The translations under genes were made by a program, and so were the position numbers. Of a stretch of 64,000 nucleotides of DNA, positions 25,622 through 35,190 are shown in pieces. Numbering within the stretch: the stretch's first letter is position 1; every line of letters starts with the position of its first letter. The notes under the pieces were generated by a model, which did no database searches, had not been told where the DNA came from, and saw only the letters and a list, made by a program, of their open reading frames with translations. Location: contig CAWKDZ010000001.1 in assembly GCA_963848525.1 (NCBI GenBank), positions 496,001 to 560,000 of the forward strand, given 5' to 3'. Source of the DNA: JACCTU01 sp963848525. Its GTDB lineage: Bacteria > Actinomycetota > Thermoleophilia > Gaiellales > Gaiellaceae.

Positions 25622-26625
25622 GCCGAAACCGCGCGCTCTCGGGCCCACTCGTCGGCGGGGACGGGGTTGAAGCAGGCGACGAAGTGCCCCGGCTCGACCT
25701 CGACGAGCTGCGGCACCTCGGCGCGCGACTGCTCGACCTCGTAGCGGCAGCGCGGCTGGAACGGGCACGCCGAGGGCGGGCTGAGCATGTTGCGTGGCGC
25801 GCCGGCGATCGGCTTCAGCTGCGCGCGCCGCGGCGCGTCGAGGCGCGGGATCGACTGGAGCAGCCCGAGCGTGTACGGGTGGCGCGGCGACCCGAACAGC
25901 TGGTCGGCTGAGCCCGTCTCGACGAAGAGCCCCGCGTACATGACGTTGACGCGCTCGCACATGCCCGCGACCACGCCGAGGTCGTGGGTGATCATCACGA
26001 GCGAGGTCCCCTCCTCGCGCACGAGCTCGCGCAGCAGGCCGAGGATCTGCGCCTGGATCGTCACGTCGAGCGCCGTCGTCGGCTCGTCGGCGATCAACAC
26101 CTTCGGCTTGCAGGCGAGCGCCATCGCGATCATCGCGCGCTGCCGCATCCCGCCGGAGAACTGGTGCGGGTAGTCGCCCGCTCGCGCCTTCGCGCTCGGG
26201 ATCCCGACTCGGTCGAGCAGCTCGACGACGCGCGCGTCCGCGTCGCGGCGCGAGAGCTCGAAGTGGGTCTCGAGGATCTCCCGAATCTGGCGCCCGATCG
26301 TCAGCACCGGGTTCAGCGACGTCATCGGGTCCTGGAAGATGATCGCGATCTCGCGCCCGCGCACCGAGCGGTACTCGCGCTCGTCGAGCCGCAACAGGTC
26401 GCGGCCGCCGAAGGTCGCCGTCCCCGAGACGATCCGGCCCGCGCGCGGGAGGATCCCGAGCAGCGAGAGCGCGGTCACGCTCTTCCCGCAGCCCGACTCA
26501 CCGACGATGCCGAGCGTCTCGCCGCGCTCGATCGCGAACGAGATTCCGTTGACGGCGTGGACGGTGCCGCGCTCGGTCCAGAACTCGACGCGCAGGTCTT
26601 CGACGGCGAGCAGTGGTTCAGACAC
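25618..26625 (-). CDS. Oligopeptide ABC transporter ATP-binding protein, OppD type (operon 2)
   Basis: 335 residues. Walker A GESGCGKSV, Q-loop IIFQDPMTSLNP, signature FSGGMRQR, Walker B VLIADEPTTALD and MITHDLGVVAG are present, with the C-terminal oligopeptide-transporter domain (ACPFQPRCRYEVEQ). Its start overlaps the end of oppC by 8 bp and its stop overlaps oppF, so C-D-F are translationally coupled. Confidence 0.9.
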   Translation of the reverse strand: MSEPLLAVEDLRVEFWTERGTVHAVNGISFAIERGETLGIVGESGCGKSVTALSLLGILPRAGRIVSGTATFGGRDLLRLDEREYRSVRGREIAIIFQDPMTSLNPVLTIGRQIREILETHFELSRRDADARVVELLDRVGIPSAKARAGDYPHQFSGGMRQRAMIAMALACKPKVLIADEPTTALDVTIQAQILGLLRELVREEGTSLVMITHDLGVVAGMCERVNVMYAGLFVETGSADQLFGSPRHPYTLGLLQSIPRLDAPRRAQLKPIAGAPRNMLSPPSACPFQPRCRYEVEQSRAEVPQLVEVEPGHFVACFNPVPADEWARERAVSA

Positions 26626-27520
26626 GCCCGCGGAGCTTCGGGTCGAGAGCCTCGCGCAGACCGTCGCCGATCAGGTTGAACCCGAGCACGACGAGGACGA
26701 TCGCGGCGCCGGGGAACAGCGCGAGGTACGGCGCCGACTGGAGGTAACGGTCGGCGCCGACGAGCATCGTCCCCCACTCCGGCGTGGCGGGGTCCTGCGG
26801 TCCGAGCCCGAGGAAGCCGAGCCCGGCGACGTCGATGATCGCCGTCGCGAGCGCGAGCGTGCCCGCGACGATCAGCGGCGACATCGAGTTCGGAAGGATG
26901 TGCGACGCCAAGATCGTGCGCCGACGGACGCCCACCGAGCGCGCCGCGACCACGAACTCGCTCTCGCGCTGCGCCAGCACGGAGCCGCGCAGCAGCCGGG
27001 CGAAGATCGGGATGTTCACGACTCCGACGGCGACCATGATCTGCCAGATGCCCTGCCCGAGCGCGGCGACGATCCCGATCGCGAGCAGGAATCCGGGAAC
27101 GGACAGCATCACGTCCATCACGCGCATGATCACCGAGTCGGTCGCGCCGCCGAAGTAGCCGGCGATCGCGCCTAACAGAAGCCCGATCGAGAGTCCCACG
27201 GCAACTGAGACGACCCCGATCATCAGCGAGTACCGCGCGCCGTACACGATGCGTGAGAACTCGTCGCGTCCGAGCTCGTCGAGCCCGAACCAGTGCTCGC
27301 GCGAGGGGGGCTGCGTGTCGAGGACGCCCGCCTGCGCCTGCTCGAGCGGACCGTACGGCGCGATCAGCGGCGCAAAGAGGGCGGCGATCACGAACGCCAG
27401 GACGAAGACGAACCCGACGATCGCACCCGGGTTGTGACGCAGCCGCCCCCACGCGTCCCGCCAGAGCCCGGACGGGGCGTTGAGCTCGAGCTCGTGAGCC
27501 TCGATCTCGGCGACGCTCAC
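26618..27520 (-). CDS. Oligopeptide ABC transporter permease, OppC type (operon 2)
   Basis: 300 residues, starting with a hydrophilic N-terminus and WRDAWGRLRHNPGAIVGFVF. It has about six membrane segments, the conserved FGLDELGRDEFSRIVYGARY and the EAA motif region QRESEFVVAARSVGVRRRTI. It is the second permease subunit of operon 2. A 163-bp gap separates it from the oppB gene, and that gap carries the dispersed hairpin element at 27571-27628. Confidence 0.9.
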   Translation of the reverse strand: MSVAEIEAHELELNAPSGLWRDAWGRLRHNPGAIVGFVFVLAFVIAALFAPLIAPYGPLEQAQAGVLDTQPPSREHWFGLDELGRDEFSRIVYGARYSLMIGVVSVAVGLSIGLLLGAIAGYFGGATDSVIMRVMDVMLSVPGFLLAIGIVAALGQGIWQIMVAVGVVNIPIFARLLRGSVLAQRESEFVVAARSVGVRRRTILASHILPNSMSPLIVAGTLALATAIIDVAGLGFLGLGPQDPATPEWGTMLVGADRYLQSAPYLALFPGAAIVLVVLGFNLIGDGLREALDPKLRGRV

Positions 27521-27570
27521 CCGTCACCTCTCGTCCGGCTCGTGTTCCCGGCCGGTGAAAAGCAAGCGAT

Positions 27571-27628
27571 GCAAGGACGCAGGGAGCGCTCGTAGCCGGA
27601 GGCTACGGGCGCGACTGAGGACGCGGCA
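27571..27628. repeat. Dispersed hairpin repeat, copy A
   Basis: This 58-bp element shares about 80% identity with the copy at 34442-34500. Its centre is a stem of GCGCTCGTAGCC with GGCTACGGGCGC and a GGA loop. The first 24 bases and the last 25 are identical between copies; only the tip differs, and it still pairs. The motif AGGACGC flanks the hairpin on both sides. It lies inside operon 2, between oppB and oppC. It is an unassigned extragenic palindrome or structured RNA. Confidence 0.7.
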
Positions 27629-27683
27629 GCGCGCAGCTTTGCAGCCGCGCCGGGGGCGCGAGACGGGCGGGAGGGGGCGGGCG

Positions 27684-28691
27684 TCATGAGTACCGGATCC
27701 TCGGGTTGATGATCGCGTACGAGATGTCGACGATCAGGTTCACGAGCACGAACACGATCGAGAGGAAGAGGATCCCGGCCTGGAGCACCGGGTAGTCGCG
27801 GGCGAAGATCGCGTCCGTCAACCAGCGCCCCATCCCCGGAATCGCGAACACCGTCTCGGTCAGCACCGCGCCCGAGAGCAGCAGGCCCGTCTGGAGGCCG
27901 ATGATCGTCACGACCGGCAGCAGCGCGTTCCGCATCACGTGCCGGCGGTCGACGGTCGGCGACGAGACGCCCTTCGCGCGGGCCGTGCGCACGTAGTCCT
28001 CGTTCTGGACGTCGAGCACGGACGCGCGCGTGATCCTCGCGACGATCGCGAGCGGGATCGAGCCGAGCGCGATCGCAGGCAGGACGAGGTGCTTGAGCAC
28101 GTCGAGGAGCGCGGTCCAGTTGCGCGCGAGGATCGAGTCGAGGATGTAGAAGTTCGTGATCGGCTCGAACTCGGTCAGCACGCCGATGCGGCCGACGCTC
28201 GGAAACCAGCCGAGCCGGACCGCGAAGACGTACTTGAGGATCAGCGCGAGGAAGAAGATCGGGATCGAGATCCCGATCAGCGACCCCACGAGCGTCGCGT
28301 GGTCGGTGACGGTCCCGTAGCGTTTCGCCGCGACGAAGCCGAGCGGTATCCCGAGCCCGACGGCGAACAGCATCGCCGCGAAGGCAAGCTCGAGCGTCGC
28401 CGGGAAGCGCTCGCTCAACTCGTCGGCGACGTCGCGGCGCGTGACGATGCTGACGCCGAAGTCGCGCTCGACGAACGTCGTCTTCACGTACCGCCAGTAC
28501 TGGACGTAGATCGGGTCGTCCAGGCCGTACTGCTCGCGCACCTCGGCGATCGACTCGGCGGTCGCCCGCTCGCCGAGCAGCGCCTCCGCGGGGCTCCCCG
28601 GGAGCGCGCGGACGAAGACGAAGACGAGGAACGAGAGCCCGATCAGGATCGGGACGAGGAGCAGCAGCCGACGAACGACGAACCGCAGCAT
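27684..28691 (-). CDS. Oligopeptide ABC transporter permease, OppB type (operon 2)
   Basis: 335 residues from ATG 28691. It begins LRFVVRRLLLLVPILIGLSF, typical of OppB/DppB, with six membrane segments, a periplasm-side region with YGLDDPIYVQYWRYVKTTFV, and the EAA motif in VQNEDYVRTARAKGVSSPTV. The gene is intact, in contrast to the operon 1 homologue. It follows the binding-protein gene by 27 bp. Confidence 0.9.
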   Translation of the reverse strand: MLRFVVRRLLLLVPILIGLSFLVFVFVRALPGSPAEALLGERATAESIAEVREQYGLDDPIYVQYWRYVKTTFVERDFGVSIVTRRDVADELSERFPATLELAFAAMLFAVGLGIPLGFVAAKRYGTVTDHATLVGSLIGISIPIFFLALILKYVFAVRLGWFPSVGRIGVLTEFEPITNFYILDSILARNWTALLDVLKHLVLPAIALGSIPLAIVARITRASVLDVQNEDYVRTARAKGVSSPTVDRRHVMRNALLPVVTIIGLQTGLLLSGAVLTETVFAIPGMGRWLTDAIFARDYPVLQAGILFLSIVFVLVNLIVDISYAIINPRIRYS

Positions 28692-28718
28692 CGTCGTTCG
28701 TCGGCCGCCTAGTTCGGG

Positions 28719-30392
28719 TTACGCGCCGCCTGCGAAGAAGACGAGGCGGAACGGCTCGAGCGACACCGGGCTCGGGATGTACCCCCGCACGGCGGACTGG
28801 AAGCCGAGCGCGGGACGCGTGTGTGCGTACGGGACGCCCGGCAGGAGCGCCATGATCAGCCGGTTCGCCCGCTGGTACATCTGCCGCCGCTTCGCCGCGT
28901 TCGTCTCCGCCTCGGCCTGCGTGAGGAGACGGTGGATCGCCGGGTTGTTGAACCCCCACTGCGGCTTCGGGGCCTGGAAGAACTCGCCGAGGAAGTTGTC
29001 CGCGTCGGCGTAGTCACCCGTCCAGCCGAGCAGATGCAGGTGCCCGGCCTGCCCGGTCTGCGCCGCGCCCAGGTAGTCCGGGCTCCACGGAGCGCTCCTC
29101 GCGATCACGTTGAACCCCGAGCGCTCGAGGCTCGCCGCGAACGCCTGGAAGATCCGTGGCGGATCGGGCATGTACGGCCTTTGCACGCCGCTCGGGTACC
29201 AGAACTCGATGTCGACGGGCGGCGTCAGGCCTGCCTGCCGCAGCAACGCGATCGACCGCTGCGGGTTGAACGGGTAGCGGGTCACGTTCGCCGCGTAGCC
29301 GGGGAGGCTCGGAGGCATGAACGCGTGCGCCACCTGGCCACGGCCGGCGTAGATCGACGAGTTCACGACCGCCGCACGGTCGAGCCCGTGCGCGACCGCC
29401 TGCCGGACCGCGAGCCGGTTCATCGGCGCCTTCGCCTGGTTGAACGCGACGTAGGCGACGTTGAACTGCGGCCGGTTGAGCAAGCGTAGGCTCGAGTTGC
29501 GGCTGATCGTCGGCATGTCCTGTGGGTCGACGAGGTCGTAGCCCTGCACCTCGCCGGTCTGGAGCGCCTGCAAGCGGCCGGCGTTCGTCGGGATCGGGCG
29601 GAAGATGATCCGCGACAGGTGGGCCTTCGTGCCCCAGTAACGCGCCCAGCGCACGATCGTCAACTGCTCGCCCCGCCGCCAAGCACTGAAGCGGAACGGG
29701 CCGGTCCCGGTCGGGTGCGCGAACCCGTACGAGCCCGTGAAGACGGGGACGCCGCCACGGAGCTCGGCCTGGTTGGCGTCGTACTGGCGCAGCGCCCGCG
29801 GGCTCGAGAACGAGAACGACGGGAGCGACAGCGCGCCGAGGAACGCCGAGGACGGCCGGGTCAGGTTGATCCGGACGACGTAGCGACTGACCGCCTGGCA
29901 GCTGCGGAACAGGCTCGTCCGCTGGGCGGCAGGCGCGTCAGCCTTGCCGACCGTCGACGCGAACCCGCCGAAGATCGCCTGCCAGTACGCCGTCGCGGCG
30001 GCGTTCTGGAAGGCGCCGTCGAAGTTGTACCAACGGTTGAAGTTGGCGCAGACGGCCGCCGCGTTGAACGCCGTGCCGTCGTGGAACAGGACTCCGCGCC
30101 GGAGCGTGAAGGTCCAAGTGCGGCCCCGGTTCGACGATCTGTAGCTGCGCGCGAGGTGTGGCGCGACCCGCGCGGTTCCGGGGACGACCGTCATCAGGCC
30201 CTCGTACATCTGGCGGATCGGGCGAAGCGACTCGCCGTCCGAGACGAGGACCGGGTCGAGGATGCGCGGATCCGCGGACGCGCCGAACACGAGCGTCCTG
30301 TTCTGGTGGCCCGCTCCGCCCATGCTCGCGGTCGTCAGAGCAACGACGATCACGGCAGCGGCGACGAGCGGCTTGACGAGCCTTCTTGCCAT
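28719..30392 (-). CDS. Oligopeptide-binding protein, OppA type (operon 2)
   Basis: 557 residues from ATG 30392. A signal peptide is present (VKPLVAAAVIVVALTTASMG) but there is no lipobox Cys, so the protein may be secreted or held by an uncleaved anchor, unlike its operon 1 counterpart. The family-5 signature is visible in WTFTLRRGVLFHDGTAFNAA, MNRLAVRQAVAHGLDRAAVV and YMPDPPRIFQAFAASLERSG. It should bind peptides or similar small solutes. It is the first gene of operon 2. Confidence 0.88.
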   Translation of the reverse strand: MARRLVKPLVAAAVIVVALTTASMGGAGHQNRTLVFGASADPRILDPVLVSDGESLRPIRQMYEGLMTVVPGTARVAPHLARSYRSSNRGRTWTFTLRRGVLFHDGTAFNAAAVCANFNRWYNFDGAFQNAAATAYWQAIFGGFASTVGKADAPAAQRTSLFRSCQAVSRYVVRINLTRPSSAFLGALSLPSFSFSSPRALRQYDANQAELRGGVPVFTGSYGFAHPTGTGPFRFSAWRRGEQLTIVRWARYWGTKAHLSRIIFRPIPTNAGRLQALQTGEVQGYDLVDPQDMPTISRNSSLRLLNRPQFNVAYVAFNQAKAPMNRLAVRQAVAHGLDRAAVVNSSIYAGRGQVAHAFMPPSLPGYAANVTRYPFNPQRSIALLRQAGLTPPVDIEFWYPSGVQRPYMPDPPRIFQAFAASLERSGFNVIARSAPWSPDYLGAAQTGQAGHLHLLGWTGDYADADNFLGEFFQAPKPQWGFNNPAIHRLLTQAEAETNAAKRRQMYQRANRLIMALLPGVPYAHTRPALGFQSAVRGYIPSPVSLEPFRLVFFAGGA

Positions 30393-30481
30393 TCGCTGTC
30401 CTCCTCCTCTGGAAAAAGCGTCGGCTTGCGGCCGAGTCAGTATCCCAGGAGGTCCGACGAGCCGCTAGGCGTGGAGTTAGG

Positions 30482-31561
30482 TCAAGCCGCCGAGGCGACC
30501 GAGATCAGGTCGCGCAACGCGCCCAGGCGGGCCAGCGCCTGGCCCTCGAGCTGACGTACCCGCTCGCGGGTCAGGTCGAGCTCGTGGCCGATCGCCTCGA
30601 GCGTCCAGGGCTCGCCCTCGAAGCCGAAGCGCAGCTCGAGGATCCGCCGCTCGCGCTCGGGCAGCGCGTCGAGCGCCTTGCGCACTCCCTGCCGGCGCAG
30701 CGACTCCTCGGCCTCGTCGAACGGGTCCGGCGCCTCGCGGTCGGCGAAGAGATCGCCGAGCTCGCCCTCGTCGTCGGCGCCCACGGTCTGGTTGAGCGAG
30801 ACCGACGCGGAGGCGGCGCTGAGCGCCTCGTCGACGTGCTGGATCGGGAGGCCGGTCGCCTCGGCGAGCTCAGCCTTCGTCGCCTCGCGGCCGAGCTCGA
30901 CCTCGAGCCGGCGCGCGGCGCGCGAGAGCTTCTGCTGGCGCTCGACCACGTGCACGGGCACGCGAATCGTGCGCGCGTGGTTCGCGACGGCGCGCTGCAC
31001 GGACTGGCGGATCCACCAGGTCGCGTAGGTCGAGAACTTGAATCCGCGCCGCCAGTCGAACTTCTCGACCGCGCGGTTGAGGCCGAGCGTGCCCTCCTGG
31101 ATCAGGTCGAGGAACGGCACGCCGAGACCGCGGTAGCCCTTGGCGATCGACACGACCAGCCGCAGGTTCGACTCGATCATGCGGCGCTTGGCGACCGGGT
31201 CGCCGCGCTCGATCCGCTTCGCGAGCGCGACCTCGTCGGCCGCTGTGAGCAGCTTGTGCTTGCCGACGTCGGCGAGGAAGAGCTGCAGGCTGTCGGCGGA
31301 GCCCGAAAGCGGCTGGTGCTCGAGGTTGAGCCGGGCCTTCTCCTTCTCGGCCTCCTTCTCTTCCTGGGCGACCTGCCGGATCTCGAAGCCGATCGACTCG
31401 AGCTCGTGGCGGAGCTGCTCGAAGTCCTCCTCGTTCAGCTCCTGCTCCGTCGCGAAGGTCTCGAGCGCGGTCGACTCGATGAAGCCCTGCTCCTCGGAGG
31501 CGTCGACGAGCGCGCGGACGGGCTCGGATTCCAGCAACTCTTGCAGCTGATTCTGCGTCAA
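30482..31561 (-). CDS. rpoD: Primary (group 1) RNA polymerase sigma-70 factor
   Basis: 359 residues from TTG 31561. Region 1.1-like helical N-terminus, then region 1.2/2 (LQLFLADVGKHKLLTAADEV, AKRRMIESNLRLVVSIAKGY, GTLGLNRAVEKFDWRRGFKF, STYATWWIRQSVQRAVA), region 3 (RTIRVPVHVVERQQKLSRAA) and region 4 (LPERERRILELRFGFEGEPW, then LTRERVRQLEGQALARL). Length fits a compact primary sigma. I chose the TTG because no ATG or GTG precedes the conserved regions within the open frame. Upstream purine-rich AAAGGAAGAA may be its ribosome site. The 227-bp gap to topA holds its promoter. Confidence 0.9.
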   Translation of the reverse strand: MTQNQLQELLESEPVRALVDASEEQGFIESTALETFATEQELNEEDFEQLRHELESIGFEIRQVAQEEKEAEKEKARLNLEHQPLSGSADSLQLFLADVGKHKLLTAADEVALAKRIERGDPVAKRRMIESNLRLVVSIAKGYRGLGVPFLDLIQEGTLGLNRAVEKFDWRRGFKFSTYATWWIRQSVQRAVANHARTIRVPVHVVERQQKLSRAARRLEVELGREATKAELAEATGLPIQHVDEALSAASASVSLNQTVGADDEGELGDLFADREAPDPFDEAEESLRRQGVRKALDALPERERRILELRFGFEGEPWTLEAIGHELDLTRERVRQLEGQALARLGALRDLISVASAA

Positions 31562-31788
31562 GTTAGCTATTTCTTCCTTTCCCTCTCGCCCCGGTGCAGG
31601 CGCGTTCGCCCGCCCCTCCTTCGCACTCTAGGAGGATTCTCCTAGCCGTGCTAGTGGTGTGCCCGAATCGCAACCGAATTCCAACAATGCTTTTCTCAAA
31701 GCGGAAAACGAGGAGCGCCACCGGTTCATTCCAGGCCCGGCAAAGCTCCTCTCACTTATAAGACGCCGAACGGCAGGTGAAAGTTTCG

Positions 31789-34353
31789 CTATGCCCGAGT
31801 TCGGCGCCGGCGGGGCTTGGCAGGCCCGCGGGCGCGGCGGTCGGCGAGCAGCTCGACGGCACGCTCGAACGTGAGTGACTCGACCTCGTCGCCCGCGCGC
31901 AGGCTCGCGTTCGTCTCGCCGTCGGTGACGTACGGACCGAAGCGGCCGTCCTTGACGACGATCGGCTTCTCGGTCACCGGGTCGGCGCCGAGCTCTCGGA
32001 GCGGAGCCGCGGCCGCGCCTCGCCGGCGGCGCTCCCGCGGCTTGGCGAGCAGCTCGAGCGCCTGCTCGAGCGTGACCGTGAACAGCTGCTCCTCGGACTC
32101 GAGGGAGCGCGTCTCTTCGCCCTTCTTCACGTACGGCCCGTAGCGGCCGCTGAGCGCGACGACCTCGGCGCCGTCGGCCGGATCGACCCCGAGCGTCCTC
32201 GGCAGCGACAGCAGCCTGACCGCGTCGTCGAGCGTGATCGTCTCGAGTGACATCGACTTGAACAGCGAGCCCGTCCGCGGCTTGCCCTTCTCGTCCTCGG
32301 GGAGGACCTCGGTCACGTACGGGCCGTAGCGTCCGCTCTTCGCCACGATCGTCCGGCCGGTCTCGGGGTGGACGCCCAGCTCGCGCTCGCCGGACGGCTG
32401 CGCGAGCAGCTCCTTCGCCTTCTCGATCGTGAGCTCGTCGGGCGCGAGGTCGGGCGGCACGCTCGCACGCTCCTCGCCGCGCTCGACGTACGGCCCGTAC
32501 CGGCCGACGCGGAGCGCGATGTCCTCGCCGAGCGGGAACGTGTTCACCGCCCGCGCGTCGATCTCCCCGAGCTGGTGCGTGACGAGGTCCTTCAAGCCGG
32601 GGTCGCCGTCGCCGAAGTAGAAGCGCCGCAGCCAGTCGACGCGGCCCTGCTCGCCGGCGGCGATGCGGTCGAGGTCGTCCTCGAGCCGCGCGGTGAAGTC
32701 GTAGTCGACGAGCCGGCCGAAGTGCTGCTCGAGCAGCTCGACCACCGAGAACGCGAGGAACGAGGGAACCAGCGCGGTGCCGCGCTTGAAGACGTAGCCG
32801 CGGTCGAGGATCGTCCCCATGATCGCGGCGTACGTCGAGGGCCGGCCGATGCCGCGTTCCTCGAGCGCGCGCACGAGCGTCGCCTCCGTGTACCGGGCCG
32901 GCGCCGACGTCGAGTGGCCCTCCGCGGTCAGCTCGCTCGCACGCACCTCGTCGCCCTCGGCGAGATCGGGGAGCGGCCGCTGGTCCTCGGCGACGGTCTC
33001 GTCGTCCCTGCCGACCTCGTAGGCGGCGAGGAACCCGGGGAACGTGATCACGGTCCCGGAGGCGCCGAACACGACGTCTTCCCCGGAGGTCGAGGTCGCG
33101 CCGAGCCGCAGCGAGACGGTCTGGCCGCGCGCGTCCGGCATCTGCGACGCGATCGTCCGCTTCCAGATCAGCTCGTAGAGGCCGAGCTCGTCGCGCTTGA
33201 GCTCGCCGCGCACCTCGTTCGGCGTGCGGAAGCGGTCGCCCGCGGGACGGATCGCCTCGTGCGCCTCCTGAGCGTTCTTGACCTGGCGTTCGTACCGGCG
33301 CGGCGCGGGCGGAACGTAGTCCGGGCCGTACAGCTCGCGCACCTGCGCGCGCGCCGCCGCGACGGCCGCCTCTGAGAGCGCCGTCGAGTCGGTCCGCATG
33401 TAGGTGATGTAGCCGTTCTCGTACAGACGCTGGGCGACGCGCATCGTCGTCTGGGACGAGAAGCGGAGCTTCCGGCTCGCCTCCTGCTGGAGCGTCGCCG
33501 TCCGGAACGGCGCGGTCGGCTTGCGCGTGTACGGCTTCTCTTCCTTGCTCCGGACCGCGAAGGCCGCGCCCTCGAGCCGCTCGAGCAGCCCGCGCGCGGC
33601 CGCCTCGTCGAGCTGGACCGCGTCCGTCGTCGGCTTGCCGTCCGGACCGAAGTCGCGGCCCTGTGCGACCCTGCTGCCGTCGACGGAGACGAGCCGCGCC
33701 CGGAACGAGCCGGGGTCGAACACGCCTTCGAGGTCCCAGTACGAGACCTCGACGAACGCGATCCGCGCGCGCTCGCGCTCGACGACCAACCGCGTCGCGA
33801 CCGACTGCACACGGCCGGCGGACAGACCCTGCATCACCTTCTTCCAGAGCACGGGCGAGACCTCGTAGCCGTAGAGCCGGTCGAGGATGCGCCGCGTCTC
33901 CTGCGCGTCGACGAGGCGATCGTCGATCTCGCGCGGGTGCTCGAGCGAGCGCTCGATCGCGTCGCGCGTGATCTCGTGGAAGACCATCCGGCGCACCGGC
34001 ACCTTCGGCTTGAGGACGTCGAAGAGGTGCCAGGCGATCGCCTCGCCCTCGCGGTCCTCGTCCGTCGCGAGCAACACCTCGTCGGCGTCCTTGAGCCGCT
34101 TCTTCAGCTCGTCGAGGACGTTCTTCTTGTCCTTGTCGACGACGTAGAACGGCTCGAAGTCGTGCTCGACGGCTACGCCGAGCGTGCCGTAGCGCTCACG
34201 CTTGTCCTTGGGGATGTCGCTCGCGCGGTTCGGCAGGTCGCGGATGTGGCCGACGCTCGAGGCGACGGTGAAGCCCTTCCCCAGGTAGCCGGAGATCGTC
34301 CGCGCTTTCGCGGGGGACTCCACGATCACCAGGCGATTTCCCTGCTGGGCCAC
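31789..34353 (-). CDS. topA: DNA topoisomerase I
   Basis: 854 residues from GTG 34353. The TOPRIM domain is at the N-terminus (RLVIVESPAKARTISGYLG, then LLATDEDREGEAIAWHL with the acidic DxD triad region). LSAGRVQSVATRLVVERER and the active-site region YENGYITYMRTDSTALSEAA follow, with the catalytic Tyr about 315 residues in. The C-terminal ~300 residues have repeated Gly-Arg-Tyr-Gly-Pro-Tyr motifs typical of the actinobacterial tail in place of zinc fingers. It relaxes negative supercoils. It ends close to the sigma-factor gene and is divergent from plsC. Confidence 0.95.
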   Translation of the reverse strand: MAQQGNRLVIVESPAKARTISGYLGKGFTVASSVGHIRDLPNRASDIPKDKRERYGTLGVAVEHDFEPFYVVDKDKKNVLDELKKRLKDADEVLLATDEDREGEAIAWHLFDVLKPKVPVRRMVFHEITRDAIERSLEHPREIDDRLVDAQETRRILDRLYGYEVSPVLWKKVMQGLSAGRVQSVATRLVVERERARIAFVEVSYWDLEGVFDPGSFRARLVSVDGSRVAQGRDFGPDGKPTTDAVQLDEAAARGLLERLEGAAFAVRSKEEKPYTRKPTAPFRTATLQQEASRKLRFSSQTTMRVAQRLYENGYITYMRTDSTALSEAAVAAARAQVRELYGPDYVPPAPRRYERQVKNAQEAHEAIRPAGDRFRTPNEVRGELKRDELGLYELIWKRTIASQMPDARGQTVSLRLGATSTSGEDVVFGASGTVITFPGFLAAYEVGRDDETVAEDQRPLPDLAEGDEVRASELTAEGHSTSAPARYTEATLVRALEERGIGRPSTYAAIMGTILDRGYVFKRGTALVPSFLAFSVVELLEQHFGRLVDYDFTARLEDDLDRIAAGEQGRVDWLRRFYFGDGDPGLKDLVTHQLGEIDARAVNTFPLGEDIALRVGRYGPYVERGEERASVPPDLAPDELTIEKAKELLAQPSGERELGVHPETGRTIVAKSGRYGPYVTEVLPEDEKGKPRTGSLFKSMSLETITLDDAVRLLSLPRTLGVDPADGAEVVALSGRYGPYVKKGEETRSLESEEQLFTVTLEQALELLAKPRERRRRGAAAAPLRELGADPVTEKPIVVKDGRFGPYVTDGETNASLRAGDEVESLTFERAVELLADRRARGPAKPRRRRTRA

Positions 34354-34441
34354 GGCGCTCCACCTTAGCCTCCGTTGTCAAGACGGATGGAACCCGTGCC
34401 GGTGCGTGGCCTCGTCGTCGGGGCGCGCGGGGTGGTGCGAG

Positions 34442-34500
34442 GCAAGGACGCAGGGAGCGCTCGTATCCGTAGTGATACGGGCGCGACTGAGGACGCGGCA
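34442..34500. repeat. Dispersed hairpin repeat, copy B
   Basis: This 59-bp element is the second copy of the 27571 element. The hairpin tip is changed to CGTATC / GATACG, so stem pairing (GCGCTCGTATC with GGATACG-side GATACGGGCGC) is kept while the loop is different. It lies between the divergent topA and plsC starts, about 70 bp upstream of plsC. Confidence 0.7.
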
Positions 34501-34569
34501 TCGCGCCGCCCAGCGCGACCCGACGACTCTGGCTTCGCGCCGGTACGGGTTCCGAAAGTATTCGCCGCC

Positions 34570-35190
34570 ATGGCACCGCGCCCTTCGACCTTCTACTGGG
34601 CGGTCGCTTCCGTCTCCCGGCCGCTGGTGACGCTGCTGCTGCGCCCGAAGACGACCGGCGTCGAGCACGTCCCGCGCGAAGGCGGCTTCGTTCTGGCCGC
34701 GAACCACCTCTCGAACTTCGACCCCTGGGCGATCGGGCTGCCGCTCTTTCCGTGGCGGTTCCTGCGCTTCATGGGCAAGTCCGAGCTCTTCTGGTGGCCG
34801 CTCGGGCCGATCATCGAGTCGGGCGGGGCGTTCAAGGTCCGCCGCGGCCAGGCGGACACCGAGGCGATGGAGACCGCGGTCGACCTCGCCCGCGCGGGCC
34901 ACGTCGTCGTCATGTTCCCGGAGGGCACGCGCCGCAAGAAGGGCCTCGTCAAGAAGTGGCAGCCGCGCGCGCACACGGGCGCGGCGCGGATCGCGCTCGC
35001 CGCCGGCGTCCCGCTGATCCCGGTCGCGATCAAGGGCACCGACTCGCTGCGCCGGCTCGGGCCGCTGCGCGTGGCCTATGGTCCGCCACTCGCGCTCGAC
35101 GACCTCCGCGCGAGCGATCCCCGTGAAGCCGCCCAGGAAGCGACCGACCGGTTGATGGCCGAGATCTCGCGACTCGAGGCGACGCTGTGA
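34570..35190 (+). CDS. plsC: 1-acyl-sn-glycerol-3-phosphate acyltransferase
   Basis: 206 residues from ATG 34570. The PlsC motifs are present: NHLSNFDPW (HX4D catalytic pair), FRFMGKSE-like block, GGAFKVRRGQ and the glycerol-phosphate site FPEGTRRKKG. It makes phosphatidic acid from lysophosphatidic acid at the membrane. Its stop overlaps the GTG start of the exonuclease gene, which in turn overlaps the histone-deacetylase-like gene, so these three genes form one operon. The reading frame opening at 34375 runs through the repeat element and is not part of the protein. Confidence 0.88.
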   Translation: MAPRPSTFYWAVASVSRPLVTLLLRPKTTGVEHVPREGGFVLAANHLSNFDPWAIGLPLFPWRFLRFMGKSELFWWPLGPIIESGGAFKVRRGQADTEAMETAVDLARAGHVVVMFPEGTRRKKGLVKKWQPRAHTGAARIALAAGVPLIPVAIKGTDSLRRLGPLRVAYGPPLALDDLRASDPREAAQEATDRLMAEISRLEATL

